NCBI RefSeq assembly: GCF_000350225.1
Contig: NW_005179355.1
Coordinates: forward strand, 1 to 35,032
DNA length: 35,032 nt
Direction of reading: 5' to 3'
Source of the DNA: Chondrus crispus
Taxonomy: Eukaryota > Rhodophyta > Florideophyceae > Gigartinales > Gigartinaceae
Part shown: piece after piece, positions 1-9,695 of the stretch
How positions within the stretch are numbered: position 1 is the first letter of the stretch
Layout of the letters: every line of letters starts with the position of its first letter
The notes under the pieces: generated by a model
What the model saw: the letters and a program-made list of their open reading frames with translations, nothing else
Told to the model about the DNA's origin: nothing
Database searches by the model: none
Position numbers and translations under genes: made by a program

Positions 1-1445
1 CCGTCTGAGCGCGCACCAATGCCTCGCAGGATGGCCATGTTGGGCGTGATCCCGATTCCCCCGCTGATCAGCAGCATCTTCTCTGGCAACTCGTCCGTGT
101 TGAACGGCGTCATGTCCCCACCGATTCCGAGCAGCTTCACCTGCAGTCCCACCTTCGCGTGGTCGTGCAACCAGTTCGACATCACCCCTTTGTCTTTGCG
201 TTTCACAGACACCTCAAGCGTGAGATCCCCTTCCGTCGAGTTTGCCACTTCGGACAGAGGCCATGTGCAGATGATCGGCTCGCTGTCGCTCCAGATCTCC
301 GGCATCACCCCAGAGTCAAAAGACGCGTACTGACCTGGCAAGAACGGAATGCGCTCCGCCGCCACAAATCGAAACGTCTTGACCACGGCCGATTCTTCTG
401 TCACCTTGACAAGCGATACTCTCATCGGGTACTTCTCCGTTGACTCCGCCCCTCCATCTTCATGCGGCAACATTGGACTGTATGGCGAGTATTCCGGCGA
501 CGTCCACCTGTAATTGGTCGCAGGTCCGCGACTCCTGCGGACGGCCGCTATTCGGAAACGCGTCAGCCGCAACGCAGACTTCTCCACGCGTAGAGCTGCG
601 TCCACGTCCCACTCAATACTGGCGCGCCCTGAAAGCTGCACCGTATGGCCGGTGTCAAAGTCAACAAACGAGACGCCCGCTCTATCATCGACTTGCAGGT
701 TTCCGGATGATTGAAACATGCCGTTCCCTCGATACTCCGGCCAGAAGATCTCCTTTCCAGACGCCACACGCACGAAGCCCGGCCGCCCACCCCTGTGGTT
801 GGTGTCTGCCCCGGCGGCCTCGTAGTAAGTCCCAATCCACAACGCATCCGCGCGACCGATAAGCGCCTTGTTGGCTTCTGAAAGAGAGTGGTCTGTTTCA
901 TACGCGGCGCCTTCTGGAACCGGCGGGAGCGAGGACGTAGCCTGCGTAACCTCGCGCGCCTGGATGTACTTTGGACAGTTGGGGAACGCCTCCAGGACGG
1001 ATATCTCGAGAGTTGCACGCGGCCCAGCCGGTGCATCATGAAGCTTCCTGACGACCCCGTTCGTGCGATACCGGCGACGGCTCATCATGTGAAGGGCGAT
1101 AACACTGACAGGAATTTCTTTCTCGCTCCTCGCGAGATGTTCATAGAGGACATCTCCTCTGGCCAGCCCGTCCAAACGGATGGAAAGCTTATCAGATGAG
1201 GTCGAATGCACAAACTGTTGCCCGAACATGAGAGAGACCCAAACAGAATGGCCGGGGGTTTCGGCGGTTGCAGGACCCACGGAGGTGAGAGCAAGGAACC
1301 GAAGCTTATGAAGCAAGGAATTTAGAGCACCGCCCTCTGGAAGATGGTCGTTTAGGCCACGAGAAAGCTCATCAGCTACGCCTCGAGTGCCTGCACGGCG
1401 CTGTACGCCGAGCTCGCCCGGATGAAAGGAAGCGGCTGGAGACAT
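1..1445 (-). CDS. FMN-binding split-barrel / ferredoxin reductase fusion flavoprotein, C-terminus cut by window edge
   Basis: A single minus-strand frame runs from ATG at 1445 to the window edge with no stop (481 full codons). An in-frame TAG lies upstream with no other ATG between, so this start is favoured. Residues ~8-19 read FHPGELGVQRRA. RRRYRTNG (~123) and NCPKYIQ (~153) follow, then GFVRVASGK, PEYRGNGMFQSSGNLQ and DTGHTVQLSGRA (~222-273). These are the conserved blocks of the pyridoxamine-5'-phosphate-oxidase-like FMN family. From ~341 a reductase module begins: FLPGQYASF (FAD-binding) and LLISGGIGITPNMAILRG (~457-472, start of the NAD(P)-binding lobe). Such fusions in bacteria often end in a [2Fe-2S] domain, which would lie outside the window. 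The likely role is NAD(P)H-dependent electron transfer; the substrate is unknown. No introns are evident. Confidence 0.85.
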   Translation of the reverse strand, partial: MSPAASFHPGELGVQRRAGTRGVADELSRGLNDHLPEGGALNSLLHKLRFLALTSVGPATAETPGHSVWVSLMFGQQFVHSTSSDKLSIRLDGLARGDVLYEHLARSEKEIPVSVIALHMMSRRRYRTNGVVRKLHDAPAGPRATLEISVLEAFPNCPKYIQAREVTQATSSLPPVPEGAAYETDHSLSEANKALIGRADALWIGTYYEAAGADTNHRGGRPGFVRVASGKEIFWPEYRGNGMFQSSGNLQVDDRAGVSFVDFDTGHTVQLSGRASIEWDVDAALRVEKSALRLTRFRIAAVRRSRGPATNYRWTSPEYSPYSPMLPHEDGGAESTEKYPMRVSLVKVTEESAVVKTFRFVAAERIPFLPGQYASFDSGVMPEIWSDSEPIICTWPLSEVANSTEGDLTLEVSVKRKDKGVMSNWLHDHAKVGLQVKLLGIGGDMTPFNTDELPEKMLLISGGIGITPNMAILRGIGARSD

Positions 1446-1665
1446 GAGAAGAGGAGTGAAGTTCAGGGGAGTCGAAAGGGTGATCGAATGCTAATGGAGC
1501 AGGCGGAGGATGGTGAAGATGCGGGAACCGACCTGCCGGCTGCCGGGCTTCATGCTGTAGCCCCGTGTCTGGTTTGTTTCTCTCCTTCGTTGCACCCTTC
1601 AAACATGTTCATCTTCATTCCTACTGATCTTTCTTAACCCACGTCAGGCAGTAGAGTAACTGCAT

Positions 1666-1710
1666 ACTGTACCACAACGGTACAGTGACTATGTCTGCAG
1701 TGCAGACATA
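1666..1710. repeat. Two adjacent short perfect hairpins
   Basis: ACTGTACC at 1666-1673 pairs with GGTACAGT at 1679-1686 (5-nt loop). Three bases later TATGTCTGCA (1690-1699) pairs with TGCAGACATA (1701-1710) around a single base. Both stems are perfect. They lie about 220 bp upstream of the flavoprotein start codon. Confidence 0.8.
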
Positions 1711-2098
1711 TTTTAACCTGTGAACTGAGAAACTTGAGAGTGCGACACCTACAAGGCAGCCTTTGGCTGTTTCTACATGGGGGAGAAATAGATAGCTCGT
1801 ATGAGAAATTTAGCGTTTTGTATAACACGAGACATCCCTTATTCGGCCTCGAGTGGCGGCCCATGGGGAGGTGCGTGTCACGCCATGCAAACCACAAGGC
1901 ATGTTTGACCTTTGCAACAGCCGATTTTATCGCGCGTTCACCTCACTTCAACGGGGAAGATTGATGATGGATGCTTCGAATTGCAATGCACTAGTGCTGA
2001 AGTCGGCGGGCAGGTATGGGATGTGTTGTATAATAGTATGTGCTTTTTGAGATTGTGTTGCGTATCCAGAAAAGTATCCCGCTGCTGGTACTGACTAG

Positions 2099-2179
2099 GA
2101 CAGAGGGGAGCTCGATGACATTCTGTGTCCAGCCTCTGCTAGGTTCCGGACGCAGCATGTCATCGAGCTCTCCTCTGTC
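2099..2179. repeat. Long near-perfect foldback (23-nt arms, 35-nt loop)
   Basis: The arm at 2099-2121 is the reverse complement of 2157-2179 with one mismatch. The 35-base loop carries a further imperfect pairing (GTGTCC against GGACGC), extending the stem. It sits in non-coding DNA. It could be a miniature inverted-repeat element, a microRNA-type precursor or a cruciform; the sequence alone does not decide. Confidence 0.85.
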
Positions 2180-2658
2180 TTACTCAGCTCTGTACTGTAC
2201 TACCCGTTGACTCCAGGGGCAGAGCTTCTTTCAAAGACCAACACGGCTTTAGAGCTTTAGCTCCTCGAAGCGCTGTTGTCGGAGGATGATCAATTGCTAT
2301 ACTATACTGCTAGGGCGCGATAGAATGAAAAGACGAACTGTGTGTGTCGGAGACATTTCGAAAGTGCTCTATGCGTATTGCGAACAGCAGATCTCTTGCA
2401 GCAGAGCTGTGGAGGGATGTCTGCAAGACTCACAATCGTCAAAAGACGAGTAACGGAATCATGTCTGAAGGAGCCGCATCTATCTAAGAAAACAAGGGCA
2501 GGAAAGACCCCACTCACATTTGCTGGCCAAACCCTACTCTACTTCTGCCGCTGTTCTCTCTCTGTTTTGAGGCCTCTATCGGATGGCAAGCATCACCCCA
2601 ACTGGTCCAGGATTACCATATTTAAACATAGCACTGCGAGGACGCGTTGCTGCGACGG

Positions 2659-4173
2659 CTATATACCTGCCACCGCAAACTTTGCTTCCAATTCCTCTGG
2701 TCGCGGAATGTGCTCCTCTTCCGCATAGTAGCCCAGTGTGTTGCTCTTCTCCAACAACACGCTAGTCCAATGCGTCTTCAACCCCAGCGTCCTGCGCTTG
2801 TAGTAAACCGTCCCCGACCATGTCGACGCGAAGTCGCCAATGAAGCAACCACATCTCACCGCGAGCTCGCGTTCTACAAAGTTCTGGTCATTATGCAGGA
2901 GCGACTGTTTCACGGGCGGCGCCAGCCGCACCCGCTTTCCGAATGCTTCGCGGAGCTGCCTCACCGTCTCCTCCGGCACGTACGGCGATGCCGCAAGTAA
3001 GAGCGCCGGCGTCTGCTCCGCTGCCATCAGCTTGACCACCACGTCCACCAAGTCCGGCATTGGCGCCCAGTACACAGTGTCCGGCTGGTTGATAGCCATG
3101 AGCAGCGTAATGCAAACCTTGCCCTCCGTCCCTGGCCTGGGCATACACTCCTTCTCGTCGTAGCGTAGGTGGAGCACGGTAAGCTCCTTGACGTTCCAGC
3201 TGGCTGCCATGTTCGCAATCCTAGTCACGGGCTCCACATAGTGCATGAACGAGTACAAATATTCATGCCCAACCCGCCCCCCGTGCGGAAACGTGTGTCC
3301 GTCGACCAGCACGCACGCCGGGCGCGACATATCTCTTCCCGCAGCCGGCAGCATCTGCCGGTCGCGAAGCGTGACGAGCTCATTCACCAAGCTCATATCC
3401 GGGGGGTGCGACAGCTGCATGTAGCGCCTCTCCACTGCGGCGTTTGCAAACGCGCGTTTGGCGCACTCGTCCTGGTTTTTCGGGGTGACGCCGTCGTGCG
3501 AGCACAACAAGAACTGCAGCACCTGCTTCGTCCTGGACGACACCTTAGCGGGGGGCACTTTGTCGGGCTTCTTCGCGCGCGTGAAGATGTAGACATAGTC
3601 GAAGCTGCCGGCGCACACATGCGGGAAGTGGGACAGGATGCGGGCATGCGGGGCGACAGCGGGCTGCATGCGACCGAGGTGCCAGTACTTGACGCCGTGT
3701 TCCTCGAGGGTGCGCTCCGTGGTAGTTTTGCTAAACTCTCGGCTGGGGAGGGAGGGGAGGAGGAGGTCGAGGTGGGCGTGGCGCGCGAGAACGAGGGCCT
3801 CGAGAAGGAAGTAGAGCTGGTTGCCGACGCCGCCGTGCGTGATGGCGACTTGGACGGTGTTTGGACGGCGGGTGACCACGCACGTGTGGGGGATCGTGGC
3901 CGGGTGGTGGCCGGTAGGGGATAGGGTGGCGGTGAGGTTGCGGAGGCGGGGGGGTGTTGCATGGTTCGCGCGGGGGGAAAGGACGCTAGAGTAGAGCAGG
4001 CAGCAGACGACCAGGATGGAGAGCGTGCGGCGCACGATGGCGCGTCGCGGCTTAGTGAAACATCGAGGTCGAGGCCGCACGCATGTCCCACGGCGACGCA
4101 CGCTGGTGCCAAGCCTGCGTCCAGCGTAGTAGCCTCCTGCAGAAACCGGCGCGCGACCTCGGTCTTGCCGCAC
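2659..4173 (-). CDS. Type II membrane protein, GDP-fucose O-fucosyltransferase-like
   Basis: A 504-residue single-exon ORF. A basic N-terminus of about 45 residues is followed by one hydrophobic segment (~48-66, core LSILVVCCLLYSSVL), the layout of a Golgi type II glycosyltransferase. The lumenal part has GGVGNQLYFLLEALVLAR (~115-132), which resembles the nucleotide-sugar-binding start of the O-fucosyltransferase superfamily (GG.nNQ...d.vv.AR). Near residue 330 is TVLHLRYDEKEC, matching the family's HLR-D/E block, and near ~450 is GCFIGDFASTWSGTVYYKR, matching the S/T-containing acceptor end block. The proposed role is fucosyl (or related) transfer to a protein or polysaccharide in the secretory pathway; donor and acceptor cannot be read from sequence. 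ATG 4173 is the only Met before the membrane segment. Other nucleotide-sugar transferases with the same fold are possible. Confidence 0.65.
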   Translation of the reverse strand: MRQDRGRAPVSAGGYYAGRRLGTSVRRRGTCVRPRPRCFTKPRRAIVRRTLSILVVCCLLYSSVLSPRANHATPPRLRNLTATLSPTGHHPATIPHTCVVTRRPNTVQVAITHGGVGNQLYFLLEALVLARHAHLDLLLPSLPSREFSKTTTERTLEEHGVKYWHLGRMQPAVAPHARILSHFPHVCAGSFDYVYIFTRAKKPDKVPPAKVSSRTKQVLQFLLCSHDGVTPKNQDECAKRAFANAAVERRYMQLSHPPDMSLVNELVTLRDRQMLPAAGRDMSRPACVLVDGHTFPHGGRVGHEYLYSFMHYVEPVTRIANMAASWNVKELTVLHLRYDEKECMPRPGTEGKVCITLLMAINQPDTVYWAPMPDLVDVVVKLMAAEQTPALLLAASPYVPEETVRQLREAFGKRVRLAPPVKQSLLHNDQNFVERELAVRCGCFIGDFASTWSGTVYYKRRTLGLKTHWTSVLLEKSNTLGYYAEEEHIPRPEELEAKFAVAGI

Positions 4174-4456
4174 GCGAAGTAGTATTAGCTGACGGCCATC
4201 CCGCTGACGGCGCTCTTCGGATCACGGTCCACCAGCCAGTGGGCTTCTTGCAGACGAAGAATAACGGCACCCGACTTGCGAAATTCGACGAGCTATGACG
4301 AGATGAGGGAAGGCCACTCCGGTGGCACTCCGCACAAGAAACGGCGGGGGATGCTACTGCGGTGGCACTCCGCATGTGATGCGGCAGCACTGCACGGTTG
4401 AACCAGATTTCCGCCCTGCTGTACCTACTGTTACATACACACTACGTAAATACTAG
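4174..4456. other. Intergenic region with a 40-bp-period repeat
   Basis: The upstream region of the fucosyltransferase-like gene. It contains CGGTGGCACTCCGCA twice (4320-4334 and 4360-4374) and, near 4436-4468, a run of related TACGTAAATACTAGG-like words just before the retroelement remnant. No gene is seen. Confidence 0.55.
4320..4374. repeat. 15-bp direct repeat, period 40 bp
   Basis: CGGTGGCACTCCGCA occurs identically at 4320-4334 and 4360-4374, about 150-200 bp upstream of the minus-strand start at 4173. It may be a small duplication or paired regulatory sites; there is no further evidence for either. Confidence 0.7.
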
Positions 4457-5833
4457 GTAAATACTACGATTGCACCCCTAATCCCCCGATCACACTGCGG
4501 GTGCCCTACGAACGCCTACAGTAGGGTTGCTAGGGCCAAAGCTCCGCTGGAGTTTGTCGCCATCGACATCCTCGGCGAGCTAATTACAACTAAACGAGGA
4601 AATCGGTATATTCTCGTGATCAGCGATCGATACTCGAAACTGGTACGAACCGTACCGTTGAAGAAGATATCAGCTGCGCACGTTGCACAAGCCTTCGTTC
4701 ACCATTGGGTATTCGTGTACAGACCGCCGGTCAAGCTGCTGTCCGACAATGGAACACAATTCACGGCCCGGTTCTTTCAGAACATCTGTCGAATTCTCGG
4801 CATACGCAATGTGTTCACGACTACGTACCACCCGCAAGCCAACGGCCAAGTTGAGAGATTTAACCGCACGCTGACTTCCGCGTTGCAAAAATATGTTGGA
4901 GAGCATCCTAAGGACTGGGACCTATTTAGCGACGCCGTGACGTTCGCATACAACACGCAAGTTTATCGAACTACGAACATCGCGCTCTTCGAGCTGGTGT
5001 TAGCTCGAGCGCCGAGAACCATTGCGGTACAAGGACAGCTAAGCTTGGAAGGATTCAGCTCGAATCGAGCGTACTACCTGAAATGGCAGTCGTGGTTGGA
5101 AAGCCTGATGAAAGGCGCTGGTAAGAGCTTGCGGAAAGAACAAGCGCGCTACAAGCGAAATTTCGACGCGAGGCTCCGCAAGTCAAAGTATGACATCCCT
5201 TCAGGATCATACGTATTCCTTCGGAAAGAGCAAGGCATGGCCACCGAGCCGAAACATAAGTTGGCACAAGTGGCTACGGGTCCATATCAAGTGAAGGAGT
5301 CAACTGAGAATACGGTCGTCATTGCCATCGGCGACCAGGAAGAGCGCGTGTCGCGAGATAGAGTCGAACTAGCCCCTAGTCACATGGACTACACGCCGAT
5401 AATCGGGCTACGACAAGCGCTACAGCTCCTCAATCGAGAAGGGGAACGAGAAGAACCCGCCGCGCAAGCAAAAGATAGGATGGATGACGGACCTTTGATA
5501 AATCAGGAAGCTGTAGGCACCCCGCCCGATCTACAAGAGATGGGACGTTCAGAAGAACAGGATGAGGATGAGTTGCTGGCTCTTCGGAAGGGGGAACGAC
5601 AGTTGGACACGCAGGAAGAAGGAACCGAGAGTCAGGAGTATGTGATCGACAAGATCGTGGACCACGGCTACGACGGGGAGAAATTAATTCTCAAAGTGAG
5701 ATGGTATGAGTATACCCTCAAGGACGCAACGTGGGAACCCATTGATCAATTGCCCCGCAGCGCGGCCGTCACGTATTTCCGGCGGAAAAGATTATCCTTG
5801 CCCGCGCAGGTCGCGCAAGCGCAATCAGGATAG
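4457..5833 (+). pseudogene. Ty3/gypsy chromovirus pol remnant: integrase plus chromodomain
   Basis: The frame is open from 4457 (just after an in-frame TAG) to the stop at 5833. From the upstream part come a degenerate zinc-binding segment and the first catalytic Asp (FVAIDILGEL, ~4550-4580). LLSDNGTQFT gives the second Asp and ANGQVERFNR the Glu, so the DDE triad is complete. A GPYQV module (~5278) is followed by an acidic linker. Near the C-terminus is a chromodomain (EYVIDKIVDHGYDG ... LKVRWYEY ... ATWEPIDQL), which defines chromoviruses and is thought to target insertion to modified histones. Gag, protease, reverse transcriptase and RNase H are absent, so this is a 5'-truncated copy. No in-frame ATG is needed because the protein would normally be cut from a polyprotein. 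No LTR was recognised on either side. Confidence 0.85.
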
Positions 5834-6195
5834 TGGTGACCAAGAATTTCACATGTCAGTGTCAGTGCGGTAATCCGCACGGGGCAGAGCGAGCCGACCT
5901 GAACATCAAGAAAAGGGGGAACGATAGGATGGAACAAACCAGATGAAGGGCCTTCAGACAGCCACCCGCCAGTAGAAGCAGCGCGCGCACGAGTAGGATG
6001 AGCGTCGTGATGAGATACTCAGGTCGGAGGTCGCGTAACGGGAGGGGGGGCCAAGCGAAGAAAGGACGCTGGAAGAACGGGGACATGGACTGGATAATCC
6101 ACCTTTGTCACTCTTACCTTCATATCTGTTCGGTCTCGTTTTTGTTTTATTTGTGATCGCTTTTGTGTTGTTCTATTTTATTTTATTTTTGAGAC
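5834..6195. other. 3' flank of the gypsy remnant, purine tract, then T-rich tract
   Basis: After the pol stop there is a purine run (about 5908-5920, AGAAAAGGGGG) that could be the element's polypurine tract, but no TG...CA LTR could be assigned after it. From about 6120 a T-rich stretch begins (TTTTGTTTTATTTG, then TTTTATTTTATTTTTG). No gene is seen. Confidence 0.4.
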
Positions 6196-9100
6196 ATTGG
6201 GGACACGACCCCACACCGTGCAGGTCGGTCAGCAAGTCTATGAGGAGTCCAAGGAGGACATTGAAGAGGCGATAATCTTCGAGATCAATTCCGCCTTTGA
6301 CAAGGTTACGGCCGACATCCGCGTTGCGGGATTCTCACCGGGTCATAACGATGATCTCTCTTTTCTTTTCTTTTCCTTTTCTTCGCTTCGGTTTTGTTTC
6401 TTTTGGTTTTTTTGATGTCGAAGGCACAGCCCCGAGCAACGTCCGGGGTATCTAAGATAATGAGGGAGGTGAACCAAGTCGTCCACTTACAAGAAGAGAA
6501 AAGAAAAATGGATGCACGACGTTGATGGCAAGCCAGGTGACATTAGTTAGATTAGCAAGAAATATATATACGTAGCGAACGCCGTGAGACAGGACGGGGT
6601 CTGGAAGACGCGTGCTCTACGAGTGACCGCGCACGACGATGAGATTAAGGCAGAGCTTCCCGGAGGGGCGCACTTCATGTTGTTGGGGAAGGGCCGTGGG
6701 TGATTGAGGAAGTGTCTGGTGGCAACCAGACGGCGGCCTAAATGGGAGAGCGGAACGCATTTGGAAAGGGGTAAGTGAAGGAACGAGCGTGGTTCTGCAG
6801 TCGCGTGTGTAGGCCTACCGACTAGGTCGTGTCGGCCGCGAAGGCTATACACCCGAACGCCCCGCGCAAGTTGGCTATTCTCGCTGATACTATGGGGGGG
6901 CAACAGGGAAAGGAGGAGCGGACTACTGCCCTCCACGGTGGGCACGGGGGGGCGTTCGACGGACGAGTGGGCTACCTTCGAGTCGAGGGAGAAGGTGTTC
7001 AAAGGATGTAGCTGATGTGCATGCGCGTGCGGGCAAGGCGAAGCAGGAGGAAGTGAATGATGAGATGTGCGATGAGGCTGAGGTATTGACAGGAACGAGC
7101 GTGGGAGGCGTACCTCTTGAGGATGAAGAGATGCACCACGATGCGAGGGGAGAGTCCGAAGGGCAGGCAGTTGTCGTTGGATGGCCCATCGCGTAAGCCG
7201 CGGGACATCCACGAGTACACCGCAACAACACCCCGCGAAGAACGACAAGTGTCGCGATGCCCAAGTGGAACACAGGACATCGCTCGGAATTTTCAAGTAA
7301 TTTTAAGGAGAGAGAGATGCGGTCGAGCGCATGGGACGCTGAGTCTTTTTGGGATAAGTGGGCTGCACACGAATTGCGCCCACGACGAACGTTGCCTCTG
7401 TCGAGACAACGTCATCCGCTCGCGCTTATATCTTTTCTCTTGTCAATATTTTTGTTTTGTTTTGTATCGATCAGCAAGACCTCGTTGCAGAGGAGAAGTA
7501 GAAGGAAACGGATCGTCTGGTAGACGACCGACGATCGTCGCAAAAAGACTTCAGACAAGCCCACGGGGATACACCAAGCGACGCCCCGCGTCGCGGCCTA
7601 CTCGCGATTGAGGGGGAGTCCTCCCCTTTACCTGTCCAGGGTACCTTTTTCTTTAAGGTTGAAACCCGATCCCGCGGCATGACGCCAGCCCCTTCATCAT
7701 ACCTCGACGACCAGTGCTTCCGTGGTACCTACAGTCCGCTGCAAGGACGGAGAATTTGGAAAGTGCCAACGGCTTGTAAGAAGTTCAGAAGGGAAGGAAC
7801 GTTGTGAGGGGTAACACCGTCAACGAGCCACGTGCCAGACCCTGACACGAGCGCACACGGCGGATCGTCGAAGGGAGAACAACTCCACAGGAAAGAAAAC
7901 GTCTAGCTCATGTCTTTCCTTTTGTTTGTTTCCGACCATGAGCACTTTGTCATGGAGGACCCACCTTACTTTCTTTCGCATATCTTTCATTTCGTTCTGC
8001 AGTTCATGCTTAGATTGTTTACTTATTTATTTCCCCCTCCGCTTACGTGGAGGAGCGTACGTGAAAGAAGGGAGCCCCTTGTAGGAATTTTATATGGCGT
8101 GCGTCGCACAAGGACCCAGAAAAGCGATGAAGAAGGGACCCCCGTGTGACTGTGGGGCAGAAGGATCGACGAAATGCTATCGAGAAAATTGAAGCCTGGT
8201 GTGAAGTTACACCAACTGCCTCAAGGAGAGACGACGTTTACCCGCAAATGCCAAAGTGGCGATCACAGCTATATTGTTACATTCTTTTCGACTACGTGGA
8301 ACACATCGCTACCGACCACCCGCAGCTGTCACAGTCCACACCCAACACGCGTCGCACAGGGACACTCAACTACACGCCAACCGCTATCATGACGCCCTGC
8401 CGACACTGGGACGTCCCTCTCTTTTAATTTTTTTAATTCTCGAGGAATTGCCAGACGCAAGCACAAACAGCCGAGACTACGGCGTGTCCATCCGTTCAAA
8501 AGACGCCGTCCACAACAGCACCTTTCTTTCCTATTTCATTTCCTTTTCCTTTTGTGCGTCTCAACATGGTTTTTTTGTGTGGACCGCTATCAGAAGGAAG
8601 GGATCCCTCAAGCCCCTCGACCGTATCACTATCTTAGACCGCTGCAAGGGCGACAAGCATCGATGCTCGTTGAGCTACAGTGACAAGGCGGTCGGAGTTT
8701 TGGAAAATCAAGGAGTGTTCACGTTGACTACGTCGCACACGGACAACGGCATGATCGTACACCTGCCCACCACCCTCATTTGTCTCATATATGGCATACG
8801 CTGAGTTGAAAATGTTTTTATTGCGCACGCACGCTCGTAACACCGAAGTTCAACTCATAAGGGCGATGAACTTGAACATTTATTTTTGACAACCACTCAA
8901 CAGCAAAGAACAGCGAGGGCAGTACGAGACGTCTAATTTGTTGCGGGACGCGTTCGTAAGATGACGAGAATTACGAGGATCATAACGTGCTACGAAGGAC
9001 CGTCCGCATCCCAGCTAGCAGCCCGGGACGCATGCTAGGACACATGAGGAGGAAGTTTATCGATGAACAGGAGGAAAACGTTTGACGGAAATGGCAGAGG

Positions 9101-9695
9101 TCGGTGTGTGGATCGACTGACAGGGGAGAAGAGAAGCAAACATTTGTTATGCTCGACGAAGGGTGAGGTCCGCCAGTGGGCGGAGTGGCAAAGAACACTT
9201 GCCAAGGAGTAGACCTACTGCAGGACTGTGAGAATAACCCTCCCAAACGGGGGGGATCACGTCCTAAAAGGAGGAAGGAAAGGGACGTGCACTGAGATTA
9301 AAGAGGAGGAAGAGGCACACGAGGGTACAGTATCAAGAAAAAGGAGGCGTCCGTCATGTTGCAAGGATGGAAAAGAGTAGGGAAAAATAAGAGAAGGAAG
9401 GAGATAATATGAGGGCACTACCGTAATTGTAACGGGGAGGGAGCGCCAAGAAAAATGGAAAAGAAGGGGAAGTAGCGAGGTGAAGAGAAGGAGGAAGGAG
9501 GTATAAAGGTGCCACCGTGATTATGACGGGGTGGGAATCAATGAGAAAAAGAGGAGGAAACGAAGGGAGGAAGGAGCACGCAGGAAGATTCAATTTACGG
9601 ATCAAAGGCGACGTGACGATGTCGCAAATTCAGCGTCACGCAAGCAGGATAGAGATGCGACAAGCTATCACGAGGGAATCGTCGCGCCCGCCAGC
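6196..9695. other. Gene-poor tract with T-rich then purine-rich stretches
   Basis: No ORF here is convincing. The plus strand carries T/C-rich tracts (about 6355-6412, 7425-7470, 7911-8040, 8415-8440, 8520-8575) separated by 100-400 bp of balanced sequence. From about 9040 to 9600 the bias reverses and the plus strand becomes A/G-rich. Short peptide-like fragments appear in several frames but do not join into a protein I recognise. It may be a decayed mobile element continuous with the broken minus-strand gene to its right. Confidence 0.4.
9405..9560. repeat. Degenerate purine-rich tandem duplication
   Basis: The segment starting near 9406 (ATATGAGGGCACTACCG, then TAATTGTAACGGGG) reappears about 95 bp later near 9500 (TATAAAGGTGCCACCG, then TGATTATGACGGGG), each followed by an AAGAAAAA/GAGAAAAA purine stretch. 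The alignment is by eye and has several substitutions. Confidence 0.5.

Larger units (their letters stand above)
1446..2658. other. Intergenic region with hairpins, no gene recognised
   Basis: No ORF here has family features or convincing length. The stretch separates the start of the flavoprotein gene (reading left) from the end of the fucosyltransferase-like gene (also reading left), so it should hold the promoter of the former and the 3' region of the latter. It contains two short adjacent hairpins (1666-1710) and a long foldback (2099-2179), listed separately. Confidence 0.6.

Noticed and set aside
6975..7020. Similarity to 11475-11500 (GTAGC.GATGTGCA) suggesting a shared zinc-finger motif
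   Set aside because: Only about 20 matching bases with gaps, and the flanks do not align. Matches of this size are expected by chance when a 35-kb window is compared with itself.
6547..7296. 249-codon minus-strand ORF
   Set aside because: Low-complexity Ser/Pro/His/Arg composition, no domain, and overlapping ORFs of similar quality in other frames.
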